Assembly: GCA_038049695.1 (NCBI GenBank)
Contig: CP142452.1
Span: 49,000,501-49,064,500 of the forward strand
Reading direction: 5' to 3'
Length of the DNA: 64,000 nt
Source of the DNA: Cinnamomum chago
Lineage: Eukaryota; Streptophyta; Magnoliopsida; Laurales; Lauraceae
Below, in pieces: positions 24,290 to 36,673 of this stretch. The notes beneath the pieces were generated by a model. It saw only the letters and a program-made list of their open reading frames with translations. It was not told where the DNA came from and did not search any database. Position numbers and translations under genes: made by a program. The first letter of the stretch is position 1. Each line of letters opens with the position of its first letter.

Positions 24290-24965
24290 ACTATGAATGG
24301 ATCACAAAATAGAACCAGAAGTTCTAAATCTGAACCTGAAGTTCACCGATTTATGGACTAGCTGTCCTAAAAGTTGGAATAATGATATGAACCTGCAGAT
24401 TCATATCCATAAAATTATAAAGCCATGAAATTAAACCTGAAGTTTTGATAGAATCAGAAGTTCTGATCATTTGTTAGAACCAGAAGTTCTACTTCAAACC
24501 TGGAGTTTTGACAGAATCAGGAGTTCTGATCAATTATTAGAACCAGAAGTTCTACTTCAAACCTGAAGTTTTGATAGAACCAGAAGTTCTGATCATTTGT
24601 TAGAACCAGAAGTTCTACGTGAAGTTTTGACAGAACCAGAAGTTCTACTTCAAACCTGAAGTTTTGACAGAACCAGAAGTTCTGATCAATTATTAGAACC
24701 AGAAGTTCTACTTCAAACTTGAAGTTTTGATAGAACCAGAAGTTCTGATCATTTGTTAGAACCAGAAGTTCTACGTGAAGATTTGACAGAACCTGCAGTT
24801 CTAATCTCATGTGTTATGAACCTGAAGTTCTAAATCAAGCCTGAAGTCTTGACAGAACCAGCAGTTCTGATTATCAATAATATGAACCTGAAATTCTAAA
24901 TCAAGTCTGAAGTCTTGACAGAACCAGCAGTTCTGATTCTTAAAGTTGTGAACCTGATGTTCTAA
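24290..24965. repeat. Tandem array 2 in leader of Copia G
   Basis: About 20 copies of AGAACC(A/T)GAAGTTCT or close variants, alternating with CAAACCTGAAGTTTTGA, in larger units of about 60 bases. Each core is an inverted repeat AGAAC-5-GTTCT. The array lies where a gag gene would be expected. Confidence 0.85.
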
Positions 24966-25059
24966 CTTCCTTAATATCCTAATTTATGGTGAATATTTTT
25001 AATTATTTCAATTTTAATCATGTGATTGCATAGTTATGATGTTTTTATTATTATTTTTT

Positions 25060-28000
25060 TGTTAAAGGTATGGATCATGGAACTGAGGACAATTATTGTT
25101 TGGTAGATAGTGCCACACACACACCATTCTGAAAAATCAGAAATTTTTCTCAGAATTGATGTTCATTCCACGAAAGGTATCCACCATAGCTGGACCTGTG
25201 CAGATAATTGAAGGCTCCGGAAGAGCCCATATGATGTTACCTAATGGTACCCATCTATTCTTCAAAGATGCTTTGTTCTCAAAAAGTTCCCGAAGAAACT
25301 TAATTAGTTTCAAAGACATCAGAATGAATGGGTACCACATTGAGACTGTAAGTGAAGGTAACAAGGAATACTTATGCATCGTTACTAGTATTGGAAGCCA
25401 GAAGCAAATACTAGAAAAACTCAGTGCACTCTCCTCAGGGTTATATTACACGACAATCTCCAATGTTGAATCACATTCTGTTATGAGCAAAACAACAAAG
25501 TTGAGCCCGAAGCTCAGTGATCCTAAGGCTTTACAGCTTTGGCATGATAGGTTAGGTCACCCTGGGGCTACTATGTTGAGAAAAATCATCGATAACTCTT
25601 TTGGGCATTCCTTAGAGAACCATCAATTGACCATACCTAGTGGGTACTTATGTGCCCCATGTTCACAAGGGAAACTGATCACCCGACCCTCTCCCACTAA
25701 AGTTGCATCCGAATCCCCATCCTTTTTACAAAGGATACAAGGTGATATTTGTGGACCCATCAATCCACCTAGTGGACCTTTTAAGTATTTTATGGTTTTG
25801 ATCGATGCCTCCACCCGTTGGTCGGATGTTTGTCTATTTTCAACTAGGAACGTAGCATTTGCCCGCCTATTAACTCAAATAATTAAATTGAGGTCTCACT
25901 TCCCTGATTATCCCATTAAGTCTATAAGACTTGATAATGCAGGCGAATTTACATCCAAGGTTTTTGATGATTTTTGTTCGTCTATAGGCATTGTAGTCGA
26001 ACATCCTGTCCCCCATGTCCACACCCAAAATGGCTTAGTTGAATCCATGATCAAGCGCGTCCAACTTATTTCTAGGACTCTACTGATGCAATCCAAATTA
26101 CCAGTTAGTGCTTGGGGACATGCTGTGTTGCATGCAGCAATGTTAATTCAACTTCGGCCCACGGCCTATCATCAATTTTCCCATGTACAACTTATATCAG
26201 AACACCAACCCAATATTTCTCACTTGCGCAAGTTTGGTTGTGCAGTTCAAGTCCCAATACCACCCCCTAAGCAAACTAAGATGGGACCACAACGTAGATT
26301 GGGAATATATGTAGGTTATGACTCTCCTTTGATTATTCGATATCTAGAACCAATGACAGGAGATGTCTTCACTGCTCGTTTTCTCGATTGTCAGTTCGAT
26401 GAGACAATTTTCCCGCCGTTAGGGGGAGATAAGATAGTTCCTGAAGAACGTATTGTTCCCGTAGAACAATCCGTTCCTGAAGAACGGCGAGAATTAACAT
26501 GGAATACTTCCACTCTGTCTCATCTGGATCCACGAACTTCACAATGTGAGAATGAAGTTCGGAGAATTGTGCACTTGCAAGAAATTGCAAACAAATTACC
26601 TGATGTATTTAACGATGCAGCAAAAGTGACGAAGTCACATGTACCAGCTATGAATGCACCTGCCAAGCTAAATATCCCTGTAGGACGAAATCAAAATACA
26701 GCAGCAAAAGAATCTGCGATACGCCAGAAGCGTGGCAGACCTATAGGTTCAAAGGACTCAGCTCCGCGGAAAAGGAGAAATGAGCAATCATCATCATATT
26801 CTCTCGAAGAGGCATGTAACGCTCCTGAAGAGGTTCCTCCCGAAGAGGCACATAATGCTCCTGAAGAGGTTATGGCAAAATCCGTTCTCTCTAGAATAAT
26901 GGAAGTCCCTGGTGAGACTTTGGAAGCCCTTGAAGAGGCACCGGTACCTGAAAATAAAGAGATCTCTATACTTTACAATTATTCAAAAGAGAGATGGAAT
27001 AGAAATGAGATTATCATCGATGACGCATTTGCATATGCGGTAGCTACACAAATATCAAAGGAAAATGATGATGATGATTGGGACACAAAACCACGTTCTA
27101 TAAATGAATGTCGACAAAGAAAGGATTGGCCACAATGGGAAAGTGCCATCAAAACAGAGTTAGAGTCTCTCAACAAACGTGGTGTGTTCGGACCTATAGT
27201 ACAAACCCCAAAAGATGTTAACCATGTAGGTTACAAGTGGGTGTTTGTAAGAAAAAGGAATGAGCTGAATGAAATTACCAGATATAAGGCACGATTAGTG
27301 ACACAAAGTTTCATGCAGAAACCTGGGATTGATTATGAGGAAACATACTCCCCCGTTATGGATATAACGACATTCAGATATTTGATAAGTTTAGCAGTTT
27401 CTCAAAATCTAGAAATGAGACTCATGGATGTTGTAACTGCTTACTTATATGGGGACTTAGACACGGAAATTCACATGAAAATCCCGGAAGGATTTCCTTT
27501 GCCTAAAGCAAAGCCAAGGAGTGCGTACTCAATCCAATTAAGGCGATCATTGTACGGCCTGAAGCAATCCGGAAGAATGTGGTACAATCGCCTTAGTGAA
27601 TACTTGTCTAAAAGGGGGTATGAAAACAATCCCATTTGCCCGTGTCTATTTATAAAGAAATTCTTGAAGGGATTTGCAATATTAGCAGTTTATGTTGATG
27701 ATATAAATTTGATAGGGACTCCAGAAGAGCTCGAAGAAACTGCTAATTATTTAAAGAAAGAATTTGAAATGAAAGACCTTGGAAAAACGAGATTCTGTCT
27801 CGGATGGCAAATCGAGAGAAATTCTAATCGGATGTTGGTCCATCAATCTAATTATACCGAGAAGGTTTTAAAACGATTTGGTATGGACAAGGCACATCCA
27901 TTAAGCACCCCTATGGTTGTCCGGTCTCTGGATATAAAGAAAGAGCCATATCGTCCCATCGAGGAAAATGAAAAGGTATTGGGTCCTGAAGTGCCATACC

Positions 28001-28698
28001 TAAGTGCTATTGGAGCCTTGATGTACTTGGCACAATGCACTAGACCAGATATTGCATTTTCTGTGAATTTACTTGCTAGGTATAGCTCCGCACCAACTCA
28101 AAGGCACTGGATTGGTACTAAACACATCCTACGATATCTGCGTAGAACAATTGATTTGGGAATATTTTATGCTTACGATCATAAAGATTCCAATTTAGTA
28201 GGATATGCAGATTCAGGTTATCTCTCTGATCCTCATAAGGGTCGATCACAGACAGGTTATGTGTTTTTAAATTGTAATGCCGCCATTTCTTGGCGTTCTA
28301 CAAAACAGACTTTGGTAGCTACTTCCTCAAACCATGCTGAGGTTTTGGCTCTTTATGAAGCCAGTAGGGAATGTGTATGGCTAAAATCACTGATTTAGCA
28401 TGTTCTTAGTTCTTGTCAATTGCCTTCTATTGCAGGTATTCCAAACATTATCTATGAAGATAATGAAGCATGCATAAGACAGATTCGAGAAGGTTTCATT
28501 AAAGGAGACAAGACTAAACATATAACACCGAAGTTCTTCTTCACTCACGAACTTCAGAAGAACAATGAAATTGAAGTCAAGCAAGTTCGTTCGAGTACCA
28601 ATCTGGCCGACATGTTTACAAAATCTTTGCCAAAATCAGTATTCCAGAAGTTTGTATATGAGATTGGCATGCGCAGAGTTCATAATCAAACTATGTAA
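25060..28698 (+). pseudogene. pol region of Copia G
   Basis: Copia domain order is visible. A protease-like D-S-A-T motif lies near 25105. A GAG-pre-integrase HHCC region (WHDRLGHPG, then CAPCSQGK) lies near 25540-25670. The integrase core spans about 25740-26100 (D, LDNAGEF, TQNGLVES). The reverse transcriptase lies at about 27130-27900 with YVDD near 27690. RNase H follows from about 28200 (YADSGYLSD, SWRSTKQT). A basic, acidic-repeat linker (about 26430-26960) sits between integrase and RT. The order integrase before RT defines Copia. The region is broken (at least one break) and is treated as a fossil; the clade was not assigned. Confidence 0.9.
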
Positions 28699-28991
28699 AA
28701 TGGTTATTATCATCAGGGGGAGTTGTTTATCAGGGAACATCCTGAAGTATGCTACCTATGGACATTTGTGTTTGTGTGCTGTACTCTTTTCCTTCTCTAG
28801 GTTTTATCCCACTGGGTTTTCCTAGTTAAAGGTTTTAACGAGGCAGCATTATGCACGTCCAACACCAATTCAATGATTTTGAAGAATGTTGTACTCTTTT
28901 TCCCTTCGCTTTGGTTTTTTCCCACTGGGTTTTCTTTAGCAAGGTTTTTAATGAGGCAACTGTCATTGAATGGTGGTCATCCAAGGGGGAG

Positions 28992-29189
28992 TGTTATAAG
29001 ATATGGATCTTGGGTGGATGCCCACTTAAGATGAGTTAGGGTTAAGTTTAGGGTTTCTCTATTATGTGACTACTTTGCCTATAAATATGCATCTCCATAT
29101 TGTATTTGGATAGATATAATGAGATAATAGAAAACTCTCTCTCTTCTCCCTCCTAATCTTCTTTCTCTTGTCTCTTACTATTTACAACA
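28992..29189 (+). repeat. Right LTR of Copia G
   Basis: Near identical to the left LTR, with the polypurine tract AAGGGGGAG at 28983-28991 immediately before it. Confidence 0.93.
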
Positions 29190-31222
29190 AATAAGAATGG
29201 TGGAAAAATTAGTGGAAAATCATGCACTTAAGATCTAAAAACTTGGTAATGATCTAAGCATTGAAAATACGGGTTGTGTAGTTCTTCTCCTCCCTTCTCA
29301 GAATAGGGAAAGATGCAAATGACCTTAGGATTATGTGATTTCTCTCGATTTTGATTCACCTCTTTTATTTTCAATACTTGGATCTAAGCATATGATATAC
29401 TGTCTCCAATCAGAATATATCAAAGATGCTAAACAAAGAAAATTTAATTCACTTACACTAAGAAGAACTTGAGCACGTAGAATCAATCAAAGTTGTGTCT
29501 TATTCGTTAATCTTGGAGTACAAAAAATTAAGATTCTTCTCTCTTCATCGTTCTCTTAACTTGATCTCTCAACATATATCTACACGAACTAGAAGGAAGA
29601 AGAAGAAGAAGGGGATTTGAGAGAGAGAGGGAGCGGATGGAGTGGTGGAAGTCCTTTAAAGTATGCAATGAGGCTTGGAGTTCCCCCTAGGGGCTGGTCT
29701 TATTTATAGTTTTTTTCCACCTCCTCTTGCTACAATTTCTTTCCTCTTTGATTTGATTCTTGCCTTAACTTCTAAGGAATATCTCCTCCTTAGGCATTGT
29801 TTCCATATTTACATAGTCTTCTAGCTTAGGCTTCAAGCAATCTTTCATGTTCGGAAACAATTTGAATTTGTAGTGAGTTTCCTTCCAAAGTTAGTGCCCT
29901 GACAAGCAAGCCTTTCCATGTATACGTGGGTCCCTCTCCATATGCACAATTGCAATCCCAAGTAGGAATTTCAGCACCAACTTTCAGAGGTCATATCTCC
30001 CTCATTTTAGCTCCGATTGACGCAATCTTGGGCTCTACAAATATTTACTTGAAACGATCTTTCCAATAGTGGTTATATTGCACCGATTTGATACTCTGTT
30101 TGAAAGTCATGGCCATTTCAAGTTGCCGCCCTTAAGAAAATCGGGATTAATTGTGCAATTAAAGTAGCTTCAATGTGGGGCATGCAATGCGGTGTATGGG
30201 ACCCATTTGGTCATCCAAGGCATGCTTGGGATCCTTCCTTTCTCACTTCTTGATTCACTTTCCATATTTGGCATGCCTCCTTGCTTGCATCTTTGAGTAG
30301 TAGTCAATCCATGGAACAAACTTTCCTTTCTTGGAATTTCTTTCTTATTTTGAGTTTCAAAGTTAGTAAGCACACCAACCTTTCAAATTTCTCCAAAATT
30401 GCTAAGACAAGAGGGTCCACCATGTGACATGCCAAAAGAGTAGATGGACCACTTGATGTAAATGTCCCACCTTGAGATTCACGCTCAAGGTGGACCCCAT
30501 ATTATTGTCATGCTTCTTGATTTTCTTCTTTTCTTCTCCATTTGATCTATCTCTCAAATCTCATCAACACACGGGCCCACATTCTTGATTTTTCCTACAC
30601 AAATGGGAAGAAACACATTCAATAGTAATCATATGTGAGGAATATACATGAACCTTGCATGGGACCCGACATGTCCAATGATGCACCAAAATAACAAACT
30701 TTCCAAAAATAGCACATGGTGCTAAAAATAGCAGGTTTGCATTGATAAAACGAAAAAGCTAATTGGTTTGATGAATTGATGATGAAAAACCCTAATTTCA
30801 CAAAAGTCATGCAATATGATGAATTTTGATAAATTTTTACCTAATTTCCAATTTTATGCCCAAATGCATGAAATTAAGTGCAATTCTATGCAATTAGCCT
30901 TAATTAAATCCACAAATTGATATGACATAATGACCTAATGACCTAATTTTGTGGACTTATTGCATACAACCACATATCATTCCTTTATAGATACCAATGC
31001 AAGTATGTATTTCATTCCCATTCTATATTTCAATTTCAAAGTTCAAAAGACATATTCATTTTATATACACATCAGGGTTATCCCAAAAACCTAATCCCTG
31101 GAACAAAAGATATATAACATATAATACGACAAGTCCGAAAGATCAAAATAACAAAAGATGGAATATGGATGACAATCCATAAGTATCCCCATGTATGCGC
31201 ACACGTGCCGAGAGAGATGACA

Positions 31223-31323
31223 TTATACTACGTCATCGGCACACCACTCACATTGCTCTTTATCCTCCGGCTGGGGATCCTTTAGAATTGCCTCAGTGTC
31301 CGAGTCGAAGTAGATAGTGTCAC
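31223..31323 (-). other. Candidate acidic exon in LTR B-
   Basis: On the minus strand it follows GGTGTGTAG and runs to a TAA stop. The peptide ends EWCADDVV. It is 101 bases long, 9 more than in A and E and 3 fewer than in B+, so all differences are multiples of three. Confidence 0.35.
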
Positions 31324-32517
31324 CTACACACCAAGAAAATGAAAGTCAACAATGTGTTGGTAAGAGAATAAGCAGTGTATAAAATTCATAACATGTTTCA
31401 ATATAAGAGTAAAGACAGGTAAAGTGATCATAAGATATCAAGGTAAGGAGCTAGGCATGTAAGCAAAAGCAAGATACAAAAACCAAGTAACTATAACATA
31501 TCTTAGCATCATCTAGCAAGAGCAACCACCAACACATGATGTGCAATGCACAAGCAAAATGAGACTCGGAGGCATCCAAGCTACCTCCTGGGGTACTGGC
31601 AATCCTATCCACACCATTGGTACCAAAGTCCGACTCCGGTGGTGTCTGAGTATCTGGCCCGCCAACTAGGGATAGCAGCACAGTCTTAGCCCGCTCCCAA
31701 CCATCCTACGCCGTGAGAGTTGTCCTAGCTGACTGCCCACTCCAGTGTCCGAGTAACCAGCCCACTTGGTGTCCGAGTAACCGGCCCACCTAAAACCCTA
31801 AACTGTAGCTGGCCATGAATGCAATCCTCCCCATAGTGGATCTTGCTGTGGTTGGATAAGGTATGGCTATGTGGTGCTTAATACAAAACTCAAGATAAGC
31901 ACATCCAGCTAGTTTCCAAGATAGAATATAATATATTGAGGACTTCTCCAAAACAAGCTTAATTCCCAAGAAAGACCAAGAATTCCACCGAGTAGTTCTC
32001 TAATGACATCCAAACATCAAGAAATTCTAGCCACACGTGTCCATCAAGTAAAAAATAAACAAGGTGCCTATGGATACACTCTAGGTCCGGTCAAAGTTCT
32101 AATTTCTAAGCAAGCTATGTTCTCAAGATATATGAGTGTTTTATAGATAGAGTGTACAAGGAACGACAAGCTACGGATACGAGATTATGATTCAACGAAG
32201 AAAGTACTAGCCAATCCTAGGTCAAGGGTTGTCTCTCGTGTACCGTACGTGTTCCCAATAGAGTGCGTCTGGAGAATGAGTTAGCGATGCCCCATTTGGT
32301 GAGCCCTTGGTGTACGGAGTTGTTGGGCACAAATTGATTCAATTCCACGCACATCGGCCAAGCCACGATCAATACACGGAAATTCTGGACAACTGACAAA
32401 GCACACCAAGCCAAACATGCTTTGTTTTCATTTTCCCATGTCGATCATGCAATAGTAGGGTCAAAGGGTCCCATACTAGGTCTAAAAGTCCCCTTCCAAC
32501 AAGTGGATAGTGACCCA

Positions 32518-32640
32518 GCTTGCTCGACCCAAACAAAATTGGGTCGAGCAAGCAGAACTGCTACCTGGCCACCCTAAGCCAGCATCATAGCTCGCTCGAG
32601 CGAAGGTAAGCCCCGCTCAAGAGAACCTTCAGGTTCTGCT
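32518..32640. repeat. Palindrome cassette of B-
   Basis: A perfect hairpin with 15-base arms (GCTTGCTCGACCCAA at 32518-32532, its complement at 32539-32553, 6-base loop), followed by GCTCGCTCGAGCGA and a degenerate CGCTCAAGAGA unit near 32590-32625. The TCGCTCGAGCGA motif is shared with A1, A4 and E. Confidence 0.8.
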
Positions 32641-32745
32641 CGGGTTTAAGCAGGGTTTTCCCTACTTCAGTTGGTTTTCATCCACTCCCTTCCCAGCCTC
32701 TCCAAGGCCATTACTTATATGAAAAAGTGCCTCCATGCTCTCCCC

Positions 32746-33642
32746 AATGACCGGTTAAAGTGTAAATACTGACCATTGCGTTGTTATAGAGCGCCCACCA
32801 GCCATAGCTAGTATCTGATTTCTGTCTTTTAGCGGTCCATATTACATATATTGACCAGTCTTGTTTGCTGGACTTCATCGGTTAATGGAAATGGAGCTGC
32901 TTATCTTCGAAAATCATCAAATGAAAATTTGTGTCAATTGTTATCATTTTCCTTTCATGTTTGACAACCAAATCTTTGGGGAAAAGATTTTCAATTTCCA
33001 CAAAGTCATAGAAAATTCATGTTTGCAGTTGTAAAATTCCGAGGATTTGGACCAATGGAAATCCTCATTTGAAGGATTTTCAAGTGCGAGCTCCCCCCAT
33101 GGGATTTGAAAATCCTCACTTGTGCTAATTTGAGCATAAAAACCAATTTTCTTAGCTTTATGCATTACCATGCACCGATATCAACGTGAAATCCTTAGCT
33201 ACACAAATCTTTAACGAGGAATCCTTATTCCAGGAGCAACAAGGATCCTGAGATTTATGGATTCCTCACTTGTTACCAAGTGTGCTCATGGCCTAGTGAA
33301 ATGCCATACTGGGATTATGGGAGTAGATAATTACTGACAATATCCTAAAAGGGGTTTGTAATGAAACTCTTGTCGTTAGGGATTTATGAGAACATGTCAG
33401 CTAGTCTTCCCTCAGCATTTGGAATTATTTGCGTAAGTCCTTAGGTTTCTAGATAGTATTATGACATGAATCTTTTCACATGAGATTTCCTAAAATCCAA
33501 CTTTCAAGAATTTCACGAGTCTTTGACCCTTTTGTCAATTAAGCTGGTGGATTATTTTATAATTTAAAAATCCTCTAACCAAATAATAATCCCGGAAGTA
33601 TTTGAAAATTTCCTTTTTAATAACGGAAATTAAGAAATGTAG
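32746..33642. other. Flanking DNA, possibly the former upstream region of the WASH1 homologue
   Basis: About 900 bases with no supported gene. It holds MITE copy M2. If the transposons at 33651-46266 are removed, this stretch would lie directly upstream of the WASH1 leader. That it is the old promoter is inference only. Confidence 0.35.
32955..33292 (-). mobile_element. MITE-like element, copy M2
   Basis: Reverse-orientation relative of M1. The edge words are CATGTTTGACAACCAAAT at the left and CACTTGTTACCAAGTG at the right. It contains repeated GGATTT/AAATCC words. About 335 bases, non-coding. Confidence 0.5.
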
Positions 33643-35299
33643 TCTTTATCTAGTGGTGGTCGTGGGCCGGGTCAGCCCAAGCCCGATCCATGCCCAGTCC
33701 ACTTTAGGGCGGGCTTGAATTAGTAATTGAGGCCTATTTAATAATTGGACTGGGCTTGAATTAAGTGATGGAAAGCCCAAAGCCCAGGCCGACTCGTGTA
33801 AGGCATGCATGTAGTTTAATTAAATTTGTCAAAAAAACTAACCAAAGACCCATAAAAGTGATAAAAAGCCTGGTTCAGCCTATCCCGGTTGATTAAATGG
33901 GCGGGATCGGACCTAACTTTTTATGAACTGTGTAGGGCTTTGGCTGGGTGTAAGACCCCGACCCGAGTGAACCCGATTAGTGCTAATTAAGTTGCGTGTT
34001 GGTGCTAAGCTTGATTAGTGTTTTTGGCTAAGTTGGGTTTGGAATAGCTTCTGTTATAGTTTGGGGATTTTGATTGGCTTTGTGTTAGTAGGGCCCTTTG
34101 GGGGTTCCCTTTCTTGACATTGCATATGTTTGAGGATTTATCGGAGATTTTTACATTCATGGTTTTAATCTCGTTTTATTGGTATTGTTAATCCCAACAA
34201 CTTTTATGTTGATCCCGTTTTCGTTTGAGACCCCGAAACCCGAATTCTTGGCCTTGAGGGCAAAACAGTCATTTCACACCGAATCTGTACAAAAAACTTG
34301 AGATTCCCGAAACTCACGAAACATATACTTTTTGGAAACTAGATATTTCGACGATCATTTCTTCCTTCTTCGTCGAATCCATCCGAGGTTCCGAATTAGA
34401 TGATTTCAGTCAAGCAAGTGTCTTTAGTAGTGGGACCCGTTCCCATTTGCTATTTAAGGAGAACCCTTTCCTTTCATTCCCTTTTTCCAGCACAAAGGAG
34501 TCTAGGGTTTGCTTTTGGCAACTTTTCTTCATCTTCTTGTTTCTTCATCTCCAATCCACACCCAAACTTGCACCAAGCTAGAAATGGAGATCATCTTCTT
34601 CTTCCTCATCTCACAAGCTTCATCTTGACACCATTTTTGGAGAAATCCATCAATCTAGAGATCTTCTTTGAACTAGTTCTCTTCATTTGAAGGCCACCCA
34701 AGTAAGTGATTCTTCCCATCTCCTAGATTAGTGTTCCTCTAGCCCTTGAGAAGCTTCATTTCCATTATTGTAAAGTTCCCCTTTCTATTTCATTGGTTTG
34801 ACTCTTTTAGGGTTTGTTTTTGGGGATTTTTGTTCATAGCTTGGATTCCTTGCTTGGAAGAGTATTAGAGCTTTATTGCATTGTTAGGAGACACAAGGCA
34901 AGTAGATGTTTTGATCTTTATAAGCTTTCCATGATTTTTGGTGTTTTTCACTCATGTCTATTTATTACATTAGTTTGACATAAATGTTCATAATGGAGCT
35001 TTAGTAGTGCATTTATGGTATTGCAATTATGACTTATAAGTGTAGTAATGAATGGCATTTAATCCTTTTCTTGTTTATACCCAATGTACCCTATGGTGAT
35101 ATGGTTTCCTTCTTTCTTGTATTGGATTTGATGTGGATGGAGGAAGGGATGAATGAACAAATATTGGAGTATTGGGAGAAGTGAAAATAGATGCATTGGA
35201 GGAGCTTTTAGCTCAGTTTTGTGTCAAGGATTAAGTGAAAGTGAGGAGGATGGTTTTGAGGAGGAAAGTGACTCAAATCTGCACACAGTGGGTGTTTCC

Positions 35300-35655
35300 C
35301 GCACGGCGGTCAGCCTGCGGCCACCCGGCGGCTAGTCGTCTGGTGACTAGCGGCTAACCGCCAGGTAACCGAAATGTCACGGTGCCTTTTCCAGAGAGCA
35401 TCATTTTCCCCCTGAAAACGCGGCTAACCGCGGAACCCATCGGCGGCTAACCGCCAGGTAACCACGCATTGGCGGTCAGCTTTCCAGTGAGCTGCATTTC
35501 TGCAGCCCAGCCGCGGTCAACTGCGCAGTCAGCCAGCGGCTAGCCGCCCGTCCCAGCGGCGGCTAACCGCCAGCTGACCGCAAGGTAACCGAAATTCTCC
35601 AGATTTCGAAAAGCTCCCCGCTCGAACGAACTCTCCGGTTCGTTCGAGCGTTGAG
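35300..35655. repeat. Palindrome cassette of A3, mixed type
   Basis: Dense GCGGCTAACCGCC and GCGGCTAGCCGCC units to about 35590, then the inverted pair GCTCGAACGAA / TTCGTTCGAGC at 35620-35650. Both motif types are therefore present in one copy. Confidence 0.85.
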
Positions 35656-36581
35656 CTTTGTCGATCAAAGGAGATTCACTAGGCATTGTATGAGGCCATT
35701 CGAGAAAGAAACCATATCACAAAGATGTCATTCGAAGTTTTGAAAATCGTAGAAGTGGATAAGGAGCCCGGAATGTCGTCAAACTCAAGGAGAACCAAGT
35801 CATTTCCACAATCGACATACGAGACCCTTATTCACTCAATTAGATCTTAAAACCATTATCTTTCCCGAATTGGTATAGTTCATTATATTCTTCATTTCCA
35901 AGATTTTACATTACATGACTTGTTTTCCCCGAAAGCATTGTAGTACACTTGAAATGGTTACTTGACCCGAAGTGCATTGCACCACATGATATGTCAGTGT
36001 GCCCTTGAGCACCCCCGTCTTGCCCGTTTGATTATATACTTGTACTTGATTTACTTGCATTGTCTCGATTGTATTTGACCTATGAGTCGGCACCACTAAG
36101 CTTGGATAACCTCGTTGGTTTGATCCACTGACTTGGAGATCCCCCTCTTGTCCCGCCAGCCGCAGTTTGGATCCCGATGCCCGGTCATTACCGTGGTCTT
36201 GTCCCGATACCGCAGATTGCTACTGTGGTCCCCGATGCCCGGCTCGCTACCGTGGTCATGTATAGTATATGTATTTATATGAGATCCCCTGTTTCTCCTC
36301 ACCTCGAGTGACTGAGATCAGGGCCTAGTTATTACTCTATCACTTTAGTGGTAGAGGACTTAGGTTCGTGTGGTCGCCATCTTGCTTGTTCCTGATTCCT
36401 TGGATACCCCATGAGTTTTATCTTGTTTACATGTTTTCTAGCAAATGATTTATCTATTTATGAGAGTTTTTGCTTAAACAGATTTCCATGCTTTTCGAGA
36501 TATTTCATCTATTTTATGTTGTTGCATCTTCTCACTCTCTTGCCAGACCGTCATGTCTGACCCCTTTGCTTTGGTACTCAG

Positions 36582-36673
36582 GTCCCGTTGCCGGTTTCCT
36601 TGAGGAGGAGCCGGAGGAAGCGGTAGGTGAGCTGCAGCCTCTAGTTGAGTGGCGTGCTGACGATGTCATGTAG
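36582..36673 (+). other. Candidate acidic exon in LTR A3
   Basis: 92 bases, same acceptor-like AG and the same acidic ending (EWRADDVM, TAG) as A1. The overlapping GATGTC/GACATC inverted repeat is intact. Confidence 0.4.

Larger units (their letters stand above)
23635..29189 (+). mobile_element. Copia element G, 5.56 kb, complete-ended
   Basis: 198-base LTRs at 23635-23832 and 28992-29189 differ at about one position, so the insertion is young. Target duplication AATAA lies at 23630-23634 and 29190-29194, exact. A TATAAATA box lies in each LTR (23723 and 29080). The left LTR is followed by TGTTATCAGCACG, the usual primer-site position, and the right one is preceded by AAGGGGGAG. The interior has two tandem arrays and then a pol region. 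I do not see a gag gene, and pol carries at least one break, so the copy looks broken despite its youth. Confidence 0.93.
21578..30967. mobile_element. Element D (LTR-like), interrupted by a hAT-like element and Copia G
   Basis: D starts TGTTCGACACCCC and carries the phrase GAGTACAGGGTCGAATCC, common in plant LTRs. It is flanked by GCATAC at 21572-21577 and 30962-30967. The exact right border inside that repeat is not resolved, and the end is not a clear CA. Without its insertions D is about 2.9 kb and has no reading frame of note, so a solo LTR or another non-autonomous unit is likely. The family is not identified. Confidence 0.55.
21419..32745 (-). mobile_element. Family B long LTR, reverse copy (B-), host of element D
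   Basis: Pieces are 21419-21577 and 30968-32745. The left end TGTAACGGCCCCGAACCCG is the reverse complement of a B right end. Across the D insertion the two pieces join without loss when compared with B+. The match to B+ ends near 32745 (B+ about 3460), so the LTR start is missing here and no target duplication is seen. Confidence 0.7.

Noticed and set aside
24517-24810. A repetitive minus-strand protein (LVLTNDQNFWFYQNF repeats)
   Set aside because: It is the reverse reading of tandem array 2; length is explained by absence of stop codons in the repeat unit.
24290-24965. CRISPR-like look of the regularly spaced repeats in Copia G
   Set aside because: Spacers are themselves repeats, the context is a plant retrotransposon leader, and no cas genes are present.
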